Positions 23,717 through 35,830 of a stretch of DNA of 64,000 nucleotides are shown in pieces. Position 1 is the first letter of the stretch, and each line of letters begins with the position of its first letter. Source of the DNA: Ophiura sarsii (taxonomy: Eukaryota; Echinodermata; Ophiuroidea; Amphilepidida; Ophiuridae); the NCBI GenBank assembly GCA_035610835.1, contig CM069456.1:25550234-25614233 (forward strand), read 5' to 3'. The translations under genes and the position numbers were made by a program. Under the pieces are notes generated by a model that made no database searches, had not been told where the DNA came from, and saw only the letters and a program-made list of their open reading frames with translations.

Positions 23717-24399
23717 TTAAAGGAAATAGCATGACTCTGATTGTAACTGAATCTTTATTGCCACACGAACAAGATGATATGACGAAGCTTGTAAACTGTA
23801 TAAAACATGCATTATAGTTATAAGCCTATAGTCACAATTGAAACTGACACAAAACAAATAATTAAGAAATAATATAAAGAATGATATAAAAATATATAGG
23901 CTAATTATCATGTAGCAAATAATCTTTACATGTAATTATCCTGCACCAATTTCAAATTTTACCAATCCTTACAAAACCGACACAAAAAATAGGATTTGGC
24001 CACAAAAGTGTTTTATACCTCACGTCTAGCAGTATTTGCAACAACAATACAACTGCACTTATTTTGCCGGAATCAACATTTTTATGCTGATCCTCAAGAA
24101 GCCAATACGAATTGTGTATGTAAATTGTATTTTCATTGAACCATTTCATCAGGCTCATTGTCATTGGCCTGCATTTTTTGAAAATAACTAGAAGACTGGT
24201 TTCACAAATAATGCCATGTAAAATGGTTCAATATTGTCAATGTTCTGAAGATTTGTTGCGACTTTTAAAACCATAACCCTCCCCAAACACCACATCAAAC
24301 AAACGAACGCAAAAAAAAAATATAAAAAATCAAAATAACAACGACCCCCCCCCTCTGAATTATGTTATCAAATTATGTGGGTGGGTTTTTTTTTGGGGG

Positions 24400-24470
24400 G
24401 ATAGGGAATTTGTCAGCCATACTTTGATACCTCATTTGCTCCTGAAAACGTAAAATGTCCGACATTGGCA
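24400..24470 (-). repeat. Right arm of the dispersed inverted pair (empty site)
   Basis: It is the complement of 22747-22802 plus 23241-23275, reading continuously through the position where the 438-bp element sits in the other arm. About 130 bp before it there are homopolymer C and T/G runs. Confidence 0.75.
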
Positions 24471-24721
24471 AAAATAATACAGATAGGCCTATAATACCGA
24501 CCGGTGGAAATCATGCTCATGTAAACTGCTCAAAAAGTTGCGTTTCATGTCAATGAAAAGCTGATGTGTTTCTCTTTCCAACGCTACCTCATTCGTAACA
24601 ATTATTTGTTTCAGTGCTGAGCAACTTGCTTGACAATGTGGGGAGGTCTCATTCAAAATGTGCCAAATTCACCACTATCTTGTGCTCAAAGGAACAGCTC
24701 TGTTATCTGTTCAATGAAGTG

Positions 24722-25056
24722 TTACATTTAGATATTTCCGTAAAATAAGGACTCCATCAATGAAATATTCCGTATTTTCCCAAACGAAATCGGCCCGTAA
24801 AGCATATTAGTTAGCATGTTCAGTGTGACTTTCAACCACCCCACCCCCACCCCAACGCTTGCACATACATTATTAGGACACATCCATGTACATAATCTTA
24901 TCCCAACCACAACCGCGTAGTATCAAACTCATCTTAACAATTTACACGCGGCATTATAATTAAATACGCTTTTACGGAACGATTCCATATTTTTGGGTGA
25001 AAACAAATATGGAATATTTCATACGGAGTCCGTATAACAGTGCATCTAAACTTTGA
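24722..25056. mobile_element. Probable MITE with 80-bp imperfect inverted arms
   Basis: The left arm (TTTCCGTAAAATAAGGACTCC, then GAAATATTCCGTATTTT) mirrors the right arm (ATATGGAATATTTCATACGGAGTCCGTATAA). The exact ends and target duplication are not resolved. Confidence 0.55.
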
Positions 25057-25265
25057 ACAACGCTGTTTAAAACCTTTTAGGGACAATGTGTCAATGTTAT
25101 TGTTTTTACTTTCCATTTCAATCCTCACAATGACATAAAAACTATTATTTTGCAAAAACAAGCTACACATGATTTGTTTACCAACTCAAATTAGAGCCAA
25201 ACTAGGCCTACCCCTGAAACTTGTACTATCTACTGAAGATAGCAAACTGTCAACATCTAAAGGCC

Positions 25266-25910
25266 CTGTCACACATACGGCGACCAGGCCTTGCGTTTGC
25301 GCTGCGCTGAAAAAAGTATCAAAACGCCAAGCAAACGAATAAGAACCGATTGGGGACGCAGTGGACACTGGCTAGAGCGGCGGAGGGTCCCCATGTAACA
25401 CGCAGAAAAGAGCGCGGAAACTGCCAAAATGTGTCAAATTTTTAAAACAAGGTAACTCTAGTACGCTCCTATCCCGCTTATCACATTTTCACGGCGCTCT
25501 TATAACAACTCATTGTGTTCCTTCTTTAAAGTCTCACGGGCTCTAACTGCGCTTCCACTCACTGTAAACATTTTTAGTGCGTTCAAGTTGCTGTCTGCGT
25601 TACTAGCACGGTTCTCGATGCGTTTGCACAACGTTCTCTGCGTGTGCGCGGGGAGTACATAGCGAGTGCACGAAGGGTATTAGATTCAAACATAGAAATA
25701 GTAGATACAGAAGGAATAAAAATGCCGATCTTTAACTTTGATTGTTATTTAAATCCTATTTAGAGAGCATTATCCTAGCTTAGCGTAATGTGATAATGCC
25801 ACTGTTGTATGGCCATGGAAATAGTGGCGTGTCTAATGGCGGGAGTTTTGAACAGGTGTATCAATAACATTGTTGAATCTAAATACATTAAAATGATATA
25901 GCGATAAACA
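25266..25910 (+). mobile_element. Related half of the CTGTCACACATACGG foldback element
   Basis: It begins CTGTCACACATACGGCGACC and runs in the opposite orientation to 21420-22235, with strong similarity over about 640 bp. It lacks the nested 151-bp MITE. No matching second terminus was found, so it is a truncated or solo-arm copy. Confidence 0.75.
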
Positions 25911-26493
25911 TGGTGTCTCAAATAATTGTGACGCTCCATTAGTTGATCGTGATTTTTTACCTCCAAAATCGTGAAAATCACATTTTTTTGGCACTCTTTG
26001 GTCTATAATTTAAAAAGAAAATAAGATATTAATAAAAAAAAAAAGCCTCCTAGGGAATTTTATTAGGATTATAATAAAACTAGTATGACAACATTTGACA
26101 AAATATATTTTGAGTTATCGTGCACGAACCTAAAATGGGTAAAAAAACATGTTTTTTATAATTTTGTCAAAAATTGTCAATTTCATGATCATGGTTGGAT
26201 TCATTGAACCTTTTCCCAAGAAAATGTATACTTTAATACAGATTAAATGAATAATGAAGAAGTTACGGCAGTTTTACGGAGGCTGTACCTGAGAGTCCAC
26301 ACCCCCCTTAATTAGGGCCCGCGATTGGACCTATTTGTTTACAAGAACGTCACATCTTCCGGTTTACTGCGCCCTTGCCATTGCGAATGATGCAGTTACG
26401 CACGATACGCACCAGTCGCATGGGACGCTGGGGAATCGTATTCGCTGTGATCGACACATTTTGTTTTGATTATGAAACCCAGCAACGGCTGCT
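25911..26493. other. Unannotated DNA
   Basis: No recognisable gene or repeat was found. Confidence 0.4.
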
Positions 26494-26605
26494 TGGTGCT
26501 AGCATTGGTTTCCAGTTTTCAATACAATTTATTCCGTTAAAATATACTACCGGGTTCCAATTTGTCGGCAATCAATTATTTCCTTTCATCTACGTCACAG
26601 CACCA
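26494..26605 (+). repeat. Short dispersed repeat with inverted ends, copy 2
   Basis: It shares TGGTGCTAGCATTGGTTTCC and TACTACCGGGTTCCAA with the copy at 14754-14855, and ends with CAGCACCAGGCTGC. It is flanked on the left by CTGC-rich sequence that is not shared. Confidence 0.7.
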
Positions 26606-26635
26606 GGCTGCAATTAACGAGATTCTTTGATTATA

Positions 26636-26668
26636 GTATACAAGCGCTCTACCAACTGAGCTAATAAG
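26636..26668 (-). other. tRNA-like 5' half (A-box fragment)
   Basis: On the minus strand CTTATTAGCTCAGTTGGTAGAGCG is an intact tRNA D-arm/A-box. No T-arm or matching acceptor stem follows. It is a tRNA or SINE fragment and not a working tRNA gene. Confidence 0.5.
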
Positions 26669-26675
26669 TCAGGTG

Positions 26676-26950
26676 GGGAATAACGTTCAAGAAACTTCTT
26701 AAAACTCACCTTTTTCCTAAACATTAGTTCACTTCCTGCTGGGTTTTTAAAATTATATATCACTTTGTCATTTCATTCGTATTTTTAAACATTTTGTAAC
26801 TGATTATTGTGTAAATTATGTAATACTTTTTATACAACTGTGGTGCTTTGCTGTAATGCATCTTTTATATCATATTTTTAAAGTTTTTGATGTTATTTTG
26901 TTGTTATATAATTGTATGCTATTTTTTATGAGATGACTACAAGTCTCGAA
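26676..26950 (+). mobile_element. LINE 3' end fragment (CR1/L2-like)
   Basis: WGITFKKLLKTHLFPKH is encoded just before a stop at about 26726, the characteristic last residues of CR1/L2-like polyproteins. An AT-rich 3' tail follows. The rest of the element is missing. Confidence 0.65.
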
Positions 26951-28197
26951 TACTGTGTTTGGTAGCATGATTCTGATCATCTCCATTTGTAGCCATTTTT
27001 TAGGGTTTTTTGTCCGTATGTGTTGTGTTATCACGGACCAGTTACTGCCTTTTATCGTGGCTTTTTATCGTATTTTTTGTGGCACAAGAATCTTGAAAAG
27101 TAAGGACGTTGGTTGAAGGAAATTTTGATAAGTTGTGTATTATATTGATACCTACTGCATGAGCATATTTTCGAGGTCCAGAATTAGGCGTTACTAAGAT
27201 GTTTTTGGGCCGTAACCAAGGCACGTTCTCTGTTTCACATAGGTATATGTGTTAGGATGTACAGTGATGCGCCCCTACGATAGTTTCTACGCATAAAGAA
27301 GTAGACCCCGAATTACATGGAATTAAAATGTGGTTTGTGTTTGTATTTATTGTATTTCATCAATCATTTTCCTCTCATTCTTCTCACTGGCATAATATGT
27401 TGGTGTTTGTTGTCATTTATACGCTATTTATAAGGTTATTTGCCTACGTTAATGAATGCGGATAGTTATAGTCAATTATAATTCAAGCAAATCGGCTGGC
27501 GTGAGTTCATTGATACCATGAGCTCACGTAGTCCTTTTCAGTACTTCTTCAGGCAAATGAATAAGGGGGAACCATACCAAAAAGACAAGGCTATCATGTG
27601 ACTAATTTTAACATAATAATTAATGTCTAAATTCGGTTTTTCACGGACATATCGGACAGGTTTAACTTAAAAAATGAGTGCTCACCTGTTTCTTGACCCA
27701 TATGCATCTATTATTCGGATGAAATTCAATCCGGTAGCCTTACATGCTTACACAGAAAAACAAAATTACCAATGTGATTATTGTTTTTTAAGATGGCCGA
27801 CGAAGATTTTGTCTGAGACTAGTACGTATAAACCACTCTCAGGATTTTGTATTAATACCACAGTTGTTTACTTGCTAGTCATAAATAAAAAGATCCAATG
27901 CGACTTTTCTGAACCACTTTTGCTAGCTCTTAGTTTCATAGTAGCAATGTCATGAATTCCAAAGAGAACATAAAAGGACAAGTTTGAGTCTCCAAAAATG
28001 TGAGTGGGTCCATGGACGGTGGGACCAAGTGGGCCATAAAAATGATTCCCTTCCAACATTGTACTTTTACCCGATACCCAAATTATAGATTTGGTACCAA
28101 TCTATCGAAACTAGAGCTTACATCAGTTACGAAAATGAAAATACCCGGCGAAGAATCACATTTTAGCGAAAGAGTAAAAATAATGCACAGATTAAAT
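26951..28197. other. Unannotated DNA
   Basis: I see no recognisable gene. The 93-residue frame at 27674-27955 has no domain I can identify. Confidence 0.45.
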
Positions 28198-30935
28198 ACA
28201 AAATAAATCAATTTCAAATGAATCTCCACAATAAATGTGCATTAAATAATCGTGATTTAGCCGACAATTTTTTTTTAAATAAGCTTATTATTTTTTGGAT
28301 GATTTCACATTTTGAGCTACTTATAAAGTCTGTGTACTGTATTCCCTTTACGAAAATGCAATCACCAAAATGTGATTGCAGCAAGGTGGTACCAGGTTGC
28401 ACAAGATTGTCGCACGGTTGCGTAAGGTTGCACAAGTTTGTCACAGGTTGCGTAAGGTTGCACAAGTTTGTCGCAAGGTTGCACAAAGGTTGTGGATGAT
28501 TGCTTCCAAGGTTGCGCAACCTTCTCAGAACAACCAAACTGGTTGCGCAAGGTTGTATTTTTCCAAATTTAACCTTGCGCAAGGTTGCAGAATTGATTGC
28601 GATTTTCATAAGGGACGGGTCAAACTGCAACACATTTGACGCAGAAAAAAAATGTCCAGCAGTTTAGCCTAAAGAAATGAATGGACACCATAAAATGTGT
28701 ACCGATTTGAATTTTTGGGATTTTTTTCACATTTTGAGCTACGTATGAAGTCTGTGTAGCTAACCGGTCAAACCGCAACATATTTGACGGAGAAGAAAAA
28801 AATCTGACAATTTAGCCTAAAAAATGACAGACACCATAAAATGTGTCCTGATTTGATTTTTTGGATATGATTTCACATTTTGAGCTATGTATAAAGTCTG
28901 TGTAGCTAGCCGGTCATACTGCAACACATTTGACGGAGAAAAAAAAATCATACAATTTAGCCTAAAAAATGACAGACACCATAAAATGTATCCTGATTTG
29001 ATTTTTTGGACATGATTTCACATTTTGAGCTGCGTATCAAGTCTGTGTAGCTAACGGGTCCAACCGCAACACATTTGACGGAGAAAAAAACATTCCCGCA
29101 ATTTAGCCTAAAAAATGGCGGACACCATGAAATGTGTCCCGATTTGATTTTTTGGACATGATTTCACATTTTGAGCTGCGTATAAAGTCTGTGTAGCTAG
29201 CCGGTCATACTGCAACACATTTGACGGAGAAAAAAAAATCAGACAATTTAGCCTAAAAAATGACAGACACCATAAAATGTGTCCTGATTTGATTTTTTGG
29301 ACATGATTTCACATTTTGAGCTGCGTATAAAGTCTGTGTAGCTAACGGGTCAAACCGCAACACATTTGACGGAGAAAAAAACATTCCGGCAATTTAGCCT
29401 AAAAAATGGCGGACACCTTGAAATGTGTCCCAATTTGATTTTTTGGATATGATTTCACATTTTGAGCTACGTATGAAGTCTGTGTAGCTAGCCGGTCATA
29501 CTGCAACACATTTGACGGAGAGAAAAAAATCCGACAATTTAGCCTAAAAAATGACAAACACCATAAAATGTGTCCTGATTTGAATTTTTGGACATGATTT
29601 CACATTTTGAGCTGCGTATCAAGTCTGTGTAGCTAACGGGTCAAACCGCAACACATTTGACGGAGAAAAAAACATTCCGGCAATTTAGCCTAAAAAATGG
29701 CGGACACCATGAAATGTGTCCCGATTTGATTTTTTGGAAATGATTTCACATTTTGAGCTACGTATAAAGTCTGTGTAGCTAGCCGGTCATACTGCAACAC
29801 ATTTGACGGAGAAAAAAAAATCTGGCAATTTAGCCTAAAAAATGACGGACACCATAAAAGTGTCCCGATTTGATTTTTGGATATGATTTCACTTTTTGAG
29901 CTACATATAAAGTCTGTGTAGCTAACGGGTCAAACCGCAACACATTTGACTGGGAGAAAAAGAAATCTGGCAATTTAGCCTAAAAAATGACGGACACCAT
30001 AATAATGTGTCCCGATTTGATTTTTTGGATTTGATTTCACATTTTGAGTTACGTATAAAGTCTGTGTAGCTAACGGGTCAAACTGCAACACATTTGACGG
30101 AGAAAAAATAATTCCGGCAATTTAGCCTAAAAAATGACAGACCCCATAAAATGTGTCCCGATTTGATTGTTTGGATATGATTTCATTTTTTGAGCTGCGT
30201 ATGTAGCTAACGGGTCAAACCGCAACACATTTGACGGAGAAAAAACATTCCGGCAATTTAGCCTAAAAAAAGGTGGACACCATGAAATGTGTCCCGATTT
30301 CATATTTTGGATATGATTTCACATTTTGAGCTACATATAAAGTCTGTGTAGCTAGCCGGTCATACTGCAACACATTTGACGGAGAAAACAAATCCGACAA
30401 TTTAGCCTAAAAAATGACAGACACCATAAAATGTGTCCTGATTTGACTTTTTGGACATGATTTCATATTTTGAGCTACGTATAAAGTCTGTGTAGAGCTA
30501 ACCGGTCAAACCGCAACATATTTGACGGAGAAAACAAATCCGGCAATTTAGCCTAAAAAATGAGTGACACCATAAAATGTCTCCCGATTTGATTTTTTAG
30601 ATATGATTTCACTTTATGAGCTACGTATAAAGTCTGTGTAGCTAACTGGTCAAACCGCAACAAATTTGATGGAGAAAAAAATTCCGGCAATTTAGCCTAA
30701 AAAATGACGGACACCATAAAATGTGTCCCGATTTGATTTTTTTGATATGATTTCACTTTTTGAGCTACGTGTAAAGTATGTGTATAATGAACTGATCAAA
30801 CCGCAACACATTTGACGTATCAAATGATGTTCGCAATTTCAAATTTTATCTCCAATATAAGTTTACATTAAATAATCGTGATTTAGCCGAAAAGGTGTTT
30901 TTAAGTAAGCTTATTTTTATTATTTTTGTTTATTA
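28198..30935 (+). repeat. Tandem satellite-like array, about 145-bp unit, ~15 copies
   Basis: Units share CACATTTGAC, CAATTTAGCCTAAAAAATG and GATTTCACATTTTGAGCT. Spacing of CACATTTGAC from 28631 to 30807 is 137-148 bp, mean about 145. The array is bracketed by direct copies of a different 100-bp segment (containing CATTAAATAATCGTGATTTAG) at 28198-28300 and 30825-30935. It has no open frame of interest. From about 28912 to 29928 two monomer types alternate. Confidence 0.93.
28340..28614. mobile_element. Insertion with GGTTGC-rich interior inside the satellite array
   Basis: It interrupts the first satellite unit between GTCTGTGTA and CGGGTCAAACTGC. The ends are imperfectly inverted: CCCTTTACGAAAATGCAATC against GATTGCGATTTTCATAAGGG. 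The interior is built from short units such as GGTTGCACAAGTTTGTC and GGTTGCGCAAGG. It is probably a MITE with internal minisatellite. The open frames on both strands are repeat artefacts. Confidence 0.7.
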
Positions 30936-31330
30936 TTTTGATGAATGAAATGATGGATAATTTTCAAATCAAATGTTTAGAGACATTTCGAGAATCAAAC
31001 TATCCATTATAACAACACATCGCTAACAATGTGAGTGTGACAGTCATCGAATCTGGTTCCGCTGGGATCCTAAAGTACCAACCACATTAAACATGTCTAC
31101 CGAAACCGCTCAACCAAAAACCATGCAACCCGATAACCGCAAAACCCGCGAACCGCGAAGCCCGAGAACCGCTCTAGTTGATGTCTGTTATTTGTACAGC
31201 GCATTGATATTTTGGAAATGCGCTCTATAAGCACCTGTAAATAATAAACGGCGATAACATAATATGCCTTCAGTTCAATCCTTTCCTCTAACATCTTCTA
31301 ATCCGAGAGCTTAGATCTTTCTCATCTGAT

Positions 31331-31372
31331 TCATTAGCTCAGTTGATAGAGCGCAGGTTCAAATCCTGGGTA
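31331..31372 (+). other. tRNA-like fragment lacking the anticodon arm
   Basis: ATTAGCTCAGTTGATAGAGCG (A box) is joined almost directly to GCAGGTTCAAATCCTG (B box). The anticodon arm is absent, so this is not a functional tRNA. A degraded tRNA-derived SINE head or a deleted tRNA pseudogene are the options. Confidence 0.6.
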
Positions 31373-31568
31373 TGTTTCACTGACTATCATTTATAATGTG
31401 TGGAGTTAACAAGAAAATATGTACTCATATCGATTGACCCACATGATGAATTTACTTGTTTATGTCGACCGATGTCAAGGTTTTGGTTCGGGTTTTGCAC
31501 CAGCTGAAAAAGTACAAAATGAATTGAAACGTCAAGTTGTGTAACAGAATTTGCACACCAGAGCTCAC

Positions 31569-31684
31569 TAGACTCGATCCTCCTGCCTTCCCAATTTTCC
31601 ACACGGCCCGTGCAAGGGTGCTCAAATGTGGTCCGCCATTTTTAAAGATGGCGGCCATATAGAGGGACGCGGGGACTCAGTCTA
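31569..31684 (+). mobile_element. Short member of the 9-bp-duplication MITE family, 116 bp
   Basis: The ends are TAGACTCG and CAGTCTA. The exact 9-bp duplication AGAGCTCAC lies at 31560-31568 and 31685-31693. It corresponds to the 438-bp element at 22803 with the interior deleted, joined at CTCAAATGTG/GTCCGCCATT. Confidence 0.88.
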
Positions 31685-31785
31685 AGAGCTCACAAGGTGA
31701 GGCATATGAGATACCAAACTGTTGGTTAGAGATGTTCGCAGATTATAGACAATATTGTGAAAAATGACATTTTAAGTTGTACATG

Positions 31786-34330
31786 TAGGTAAAATGAAAC
31801 GCCAAGTTGTAGGTAAAACATTTTTACAAAAGGTGGAATTGTGCAAAATGAAGTGTCAAGTTGTTGATAAGAGATTTTCACACAAAGTTGAAATTGTGCA
31901 AAATGAAGTGTCAAGTTGTTGATAAGAGATTTTCACACAAAGTTGAAATTGTGCAAAATGAAGTGTAAAGTTGTTGAAAAGAGATTTTCACACAAAGTTG
32001 AATTTGTGCAAAATGAAGTGTCAAGTTGTTGATAAGAGATTTTCACACAAAGTTGAATTTGTGCAAAATGAAGTGTCAAGTTGTTGATAAGAGATTCTCA
32101 CACAGTTGAATTTGTGCAAAATGAAGTGTCAAGTTGTTGATAAGAGATTTTCACACAAAGTTGAAATTGTGCAAAATGAAGTGTCAAGTTGTTGATCAGA
32201 GATTTTCACACAAAGTTGAAATTGTGCAAAATGAAGTGTCAAGTTGTTGATAAGAGATTTTCACACAAAGTTGAAATTGTGCAAAATGAAGTGTCAAGTT
32301 GTTGATCAGAGATTTTCACACAAAGTTGAAATTGTGCAAAATGAAGTGTCAAGTTGTTGATAAGAGATTTACACACAAAGTTGAAATTGTGCAAAATGAA
32401 GTGTCAAGTTGTTGATCAGAGATTTTCACACAAAGTTGAAATTGTGCAAAATGAAGTGTCAAGTTGTTGATAAGAGATTTACACACAAAGTTGAAATTGT
32501 GCAAAATGAAGTGTCAAGTTGTTTTTAAGAGATTTACGCACAAAGTTGAAATTGTGCAAAATGAAGTGTCAAGTTGTTGAAAAGAGATTTTCACACAAAG
32601 TTGAATTTGTGCAAGATGAAGTGTCAAGTTGTTGATAAGAGATTCTCACACAAAGTTGAAATTGTGCAAAATGAAGTGTCAAGTTGTTGATAAGAGGTTT
32701 TCACACAAAGTTGAATTTGTGCAAAATGAAGTGTCAAGTTGTTGATAAGAGATTTTCACACAAAGTTGAAATTGTGCAAAATGAAGTGTGAAGTTATAAT
32801 TGATAAGAGATTTACACACAAAGTTGAAATTGTGGAAAATGAAGTGTCAAGTTGTTGATAAGAGATTTTCACACAAAGTGAAATTGTGCAAAATGAAGTG
32901 TCAAGTTATATAGAAGGTAAGGAATTTGTGCAAAAGGTGAAATTGGGTAAAATCAAATTTGTAAAATATACGTGTCAAGTTGTATATAGATACGGAATTT
33001 TCACGATAATGATATAATCATATCAGTGATTTATTGAGCGCCTTTTAGGTAAAATGAAACGCCAAGTTGTAGGTAAAACATTTTTACAAAAGGTGGAATT
33101 GTGCAAAATTAAGTGTCAAGTTGTTGATAAGTGATTTTCACACAAAGTTGAAATTGTGCAAAATGAAGTGTCAAGTTGTTGATAAGAGATTTTCACACAA
33201 AGTTGAAATTGTGCAAAATGAAGTGTAAAGTTGTTGAAAAGAGATTTTCACACAAAGTTGAATTTGTGCAAAATGAAGTGTCAAGTTGTTGATAAGAGAT
33301 TTTCACACAAAGTTGAATTTGTGCAAAATGAAGTGTCAAGTTGTTGATAAGAGATTCTCACACAAAGTTGAATTTGTGCAAAATGAAGTGTCAAGTTGTT
33401 GATAAGAGATTTTCACACAAAGTTGAAATTGTGCAAAATGAAGTGTCAAGTTGTTGATCAGAGATTTTCACACAAAGTTGAAATTGTGCAAAATGAAGTG
33501 TCAAGTTGTTGATAAGAGATTTTCACACAAAGTTGAAATTGTGCAAAATGAAGTGTCAAGTTGTTGATCAGAGATTTTCACACAAAGTTGAAATTGTGCA
33601 AAATGAAGTGTCAAGTTGTTGATAAGAGATTTACACACAAAGTTGAAATTGTGCAAAATGAAGTGTCAAGTTGTTGATCAGAGATTTTCACACAAAGTTG
33701 AAATTGTGCAAAATGAAGTGTCAAGTTGTTGATAAGAGATTTACACACAAAGTTGAAATTGTGCAAAATGAAGTGTCAAGTTGTTTTTAAGAGATTTACG
33801 CACAAAGTTGAAATTGTGCAAAATGAAGTGTCAAGTTGTTGAAAAGAGATTTTCACACAAAGTTGAATTTGTGCAAGATGAAGTGTCAAGTTGTTGATAA
33901 GAGATTCTCACACAAAGTTGAAATTGTGCAAAATGAAGTGTCAAGTTGTTGATAAGAGGTTTTCACACTAAGTTGAATTTGTGCAAAATGAAGTGTCAAG
34001 TTGTTGATAAGAGATTTTCACACAAAGTTGAATTTGTGCAAAATGAAGTGTCAAGTTGTTGATAAGAGATTTTCACACAAAGTTGAAATTGTGCAAAATG
34101 AAGTGTGAAGTTATAATTGATAAGAGATTTACACACAAAGTTGAAATTGTGCAAAATGAAGTGTCAAGTTGTTGATAAGAGATTTTCACACAAAGTGAAA
34201 TTGTGCAAAATGAAGTGTCAAGTTATATAGAAGGTAAGGAATTTGTGCAAAAGGTGAAATTGGGTAAAATCAAATTTGTAAAATATACGTGTCAAGTTGT
34301 ATATAGATACGGAATTTTCACGATAATGAT
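31786..34330 (+). repeat. 55-bp minisatellite duplicated as a 1260-bp block
   Basis: The unit is AAGTTGAAATTGTGCAAAATG plus AAGTGTCAAGTTGTTGATAAG plus AGATTTTCACAC, with a 55-bp spacing. The block 31786-33045 recurs from 33046 with the same order of variant units (GTTGATCAG, GTTTTTAAGAGATTTACGC and others). The whole block was therefore duplicated in tandem after the minisatellite formed. Both blocks end in TCACGATAATGATATAATCAT and TTATTGAGCGCC. Confidence 0.93.
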
Positions 34331-34334
34331 ATAA

Positions 34335-34390
34335 TCATATTAGTGATTTATTGAGCGCCTTTTTACAAGATCAAAGCGCTATACAATAAT
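34335..34390 (-). mobile_element. LINE-type 3' tail next to the minisatellite
   Basis: Read on the minus strand, AGCGCTTTGATCTTG followed by AAAGGCGCTCAATAAA parallels the tail of the LINE at 4840-4880. A truncated copy of this tail (TTATTGAGCGCC) also ends the first minisatellite block at about 33030-33045. No coding part is left. Confidence 0.6.
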
Positions 34391-34450
34391 AAAAAACACA
34401 CAATACACATACATAAAACAAACGAAGTAAAACATGAACATATTAAAAAC

Positions 34451-34622
<172 letters not shown>

Positions 34623-35465
34623 ATTGCTTAAAGATATGTTGAATAACATTGATTTGGAAGGTTCATACTGATCTGGCAACAAAATGCCTGCGAAAAGGCC
34701 ATTAAAAGATGTTACCACTTGCGACGTGCGTTATATAACAAAGGATTCTGATAATTATTAAACAATATTTTATCTTGGCGTCGGAGGATTTCATCAGAGC
34801 GTTGGTCATTGGTCTGATATGTCAATTTAATAATCGACAAAAGAAAGGTAGGCTAACCGATATACCGTATGTTGACTTTGCACGATTCAGACTTTCCGAA
34901 TGATTTATATCATTGCAAATCGACGTGAATAACAATGAACAATAGGAGGAGGAGTTCAGTAATATATACATTCGTGAGATTATACACCCAGCTGGAGTTA
35001 CTACCGGTCCTGATAACGCCGGGCGCGCGTGAACAGTAAAAGTGCACAGGTAGAGAGCCGCAAGCATGGTGAAGTAGCGTGCACAATGATTTTGCCAAGG
35101 ATTAGTATGAAATTTGTGCAAACAAAATGTATCAAATTGAAGTTTTGTTGTTGTCATTTTTTTGGTTAACCGGTATTATGAATTTACTGAATAGAGGGAT
35201 TCCAACTGTCATCCAGTAATTTTTGTACGAACAATAATACGAAATACACAGATATTGTAGATGTATGTCCACAAAAACACAAAACAATATACCCCCTATG
35301 CCGTTTTCTAGCCTCATATTGTGGCGAGATCTACATATCATACAAATCTGACTAAATTGTTAAGGTGTCAAGATACCTATGACAACGCGATAGTTCTAAA
35401 CAAATTTCCCTAATACTGTACATACCAGCGTAGCAACAGGTTTAAAGCGCCTAACTAACTGCAGA
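34623..35465. other. Unannotated DNA
   Basis: No gene was recognised. The 111-residue minus-strand frame at 34822-35157 has no domain I know. Confidence 0.45.
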
Positions 35466-35830
35466 ATGGCAATAGCGAGAACAACCACCCAGAATATGCT
35501 CAGCATATGGAAGAGTAGGGGCTTGTCAACAGATCTCAGGCTAAGACTCTTTGCTAATCTTGGGCACCAACAAAGAATGATAACTAACGAATTGATGCCT
35601 TTAAAACGAGGTATTACAGAAGAGAAGACTCCTAGACGAGAACAAACAACTGGGAGCTGGAGACAATGTATTCCCCACTAGTCCTGTATTTGTATGATAT
35701 GTAGATCTCACCGCAAGGAACAGAAAGTTAAGCTATTTTGGTCACATCATGAGAAAGTAGAAGAGCATCGAAAAGCAAATTATTCAAGGAACAATGGAAT
35801 GATGTCGAGGAAGAGGTCGTCAAGTAACCA
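35466..35830 (+). mobile_element. Degraded non-LTR reverse-transcriptase fragment
   Basis: The frame starting MAIARTTTQNMLSIWKSRGL is followed by LRLRLFANL. A second stretch in another frame reads RKLSYFGHIMRK and CRGRGRQ. Both are familiar from the C-terminal part of LINE polyproteins (IWKS-x-LS-x-x-x-K-x-RLF and RKL-YFGHI-R ... GRRGRGR). Stops and frame changes are present. Confidence 0.7.

Noticed and set aside
26636..26668. Functional tRNA gene
   Set aside because: Only the A-box half is present; there is no T-arm or paired acceptor stem.
28214..28639. Repetitive proteins on both strands (NLCNLTQP and VAQVCHRLRK types)
   Set aside because: They are frames through the GGTTGC minisatellite; three frames are open because of the repeat and not because of selection.
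28198..34330. CRISPR-like repeat arrays
   Set aside because: The units are contiguous tandem repeats without unique spacers, in an animal genome; they are satellite and minisatellite DNA.
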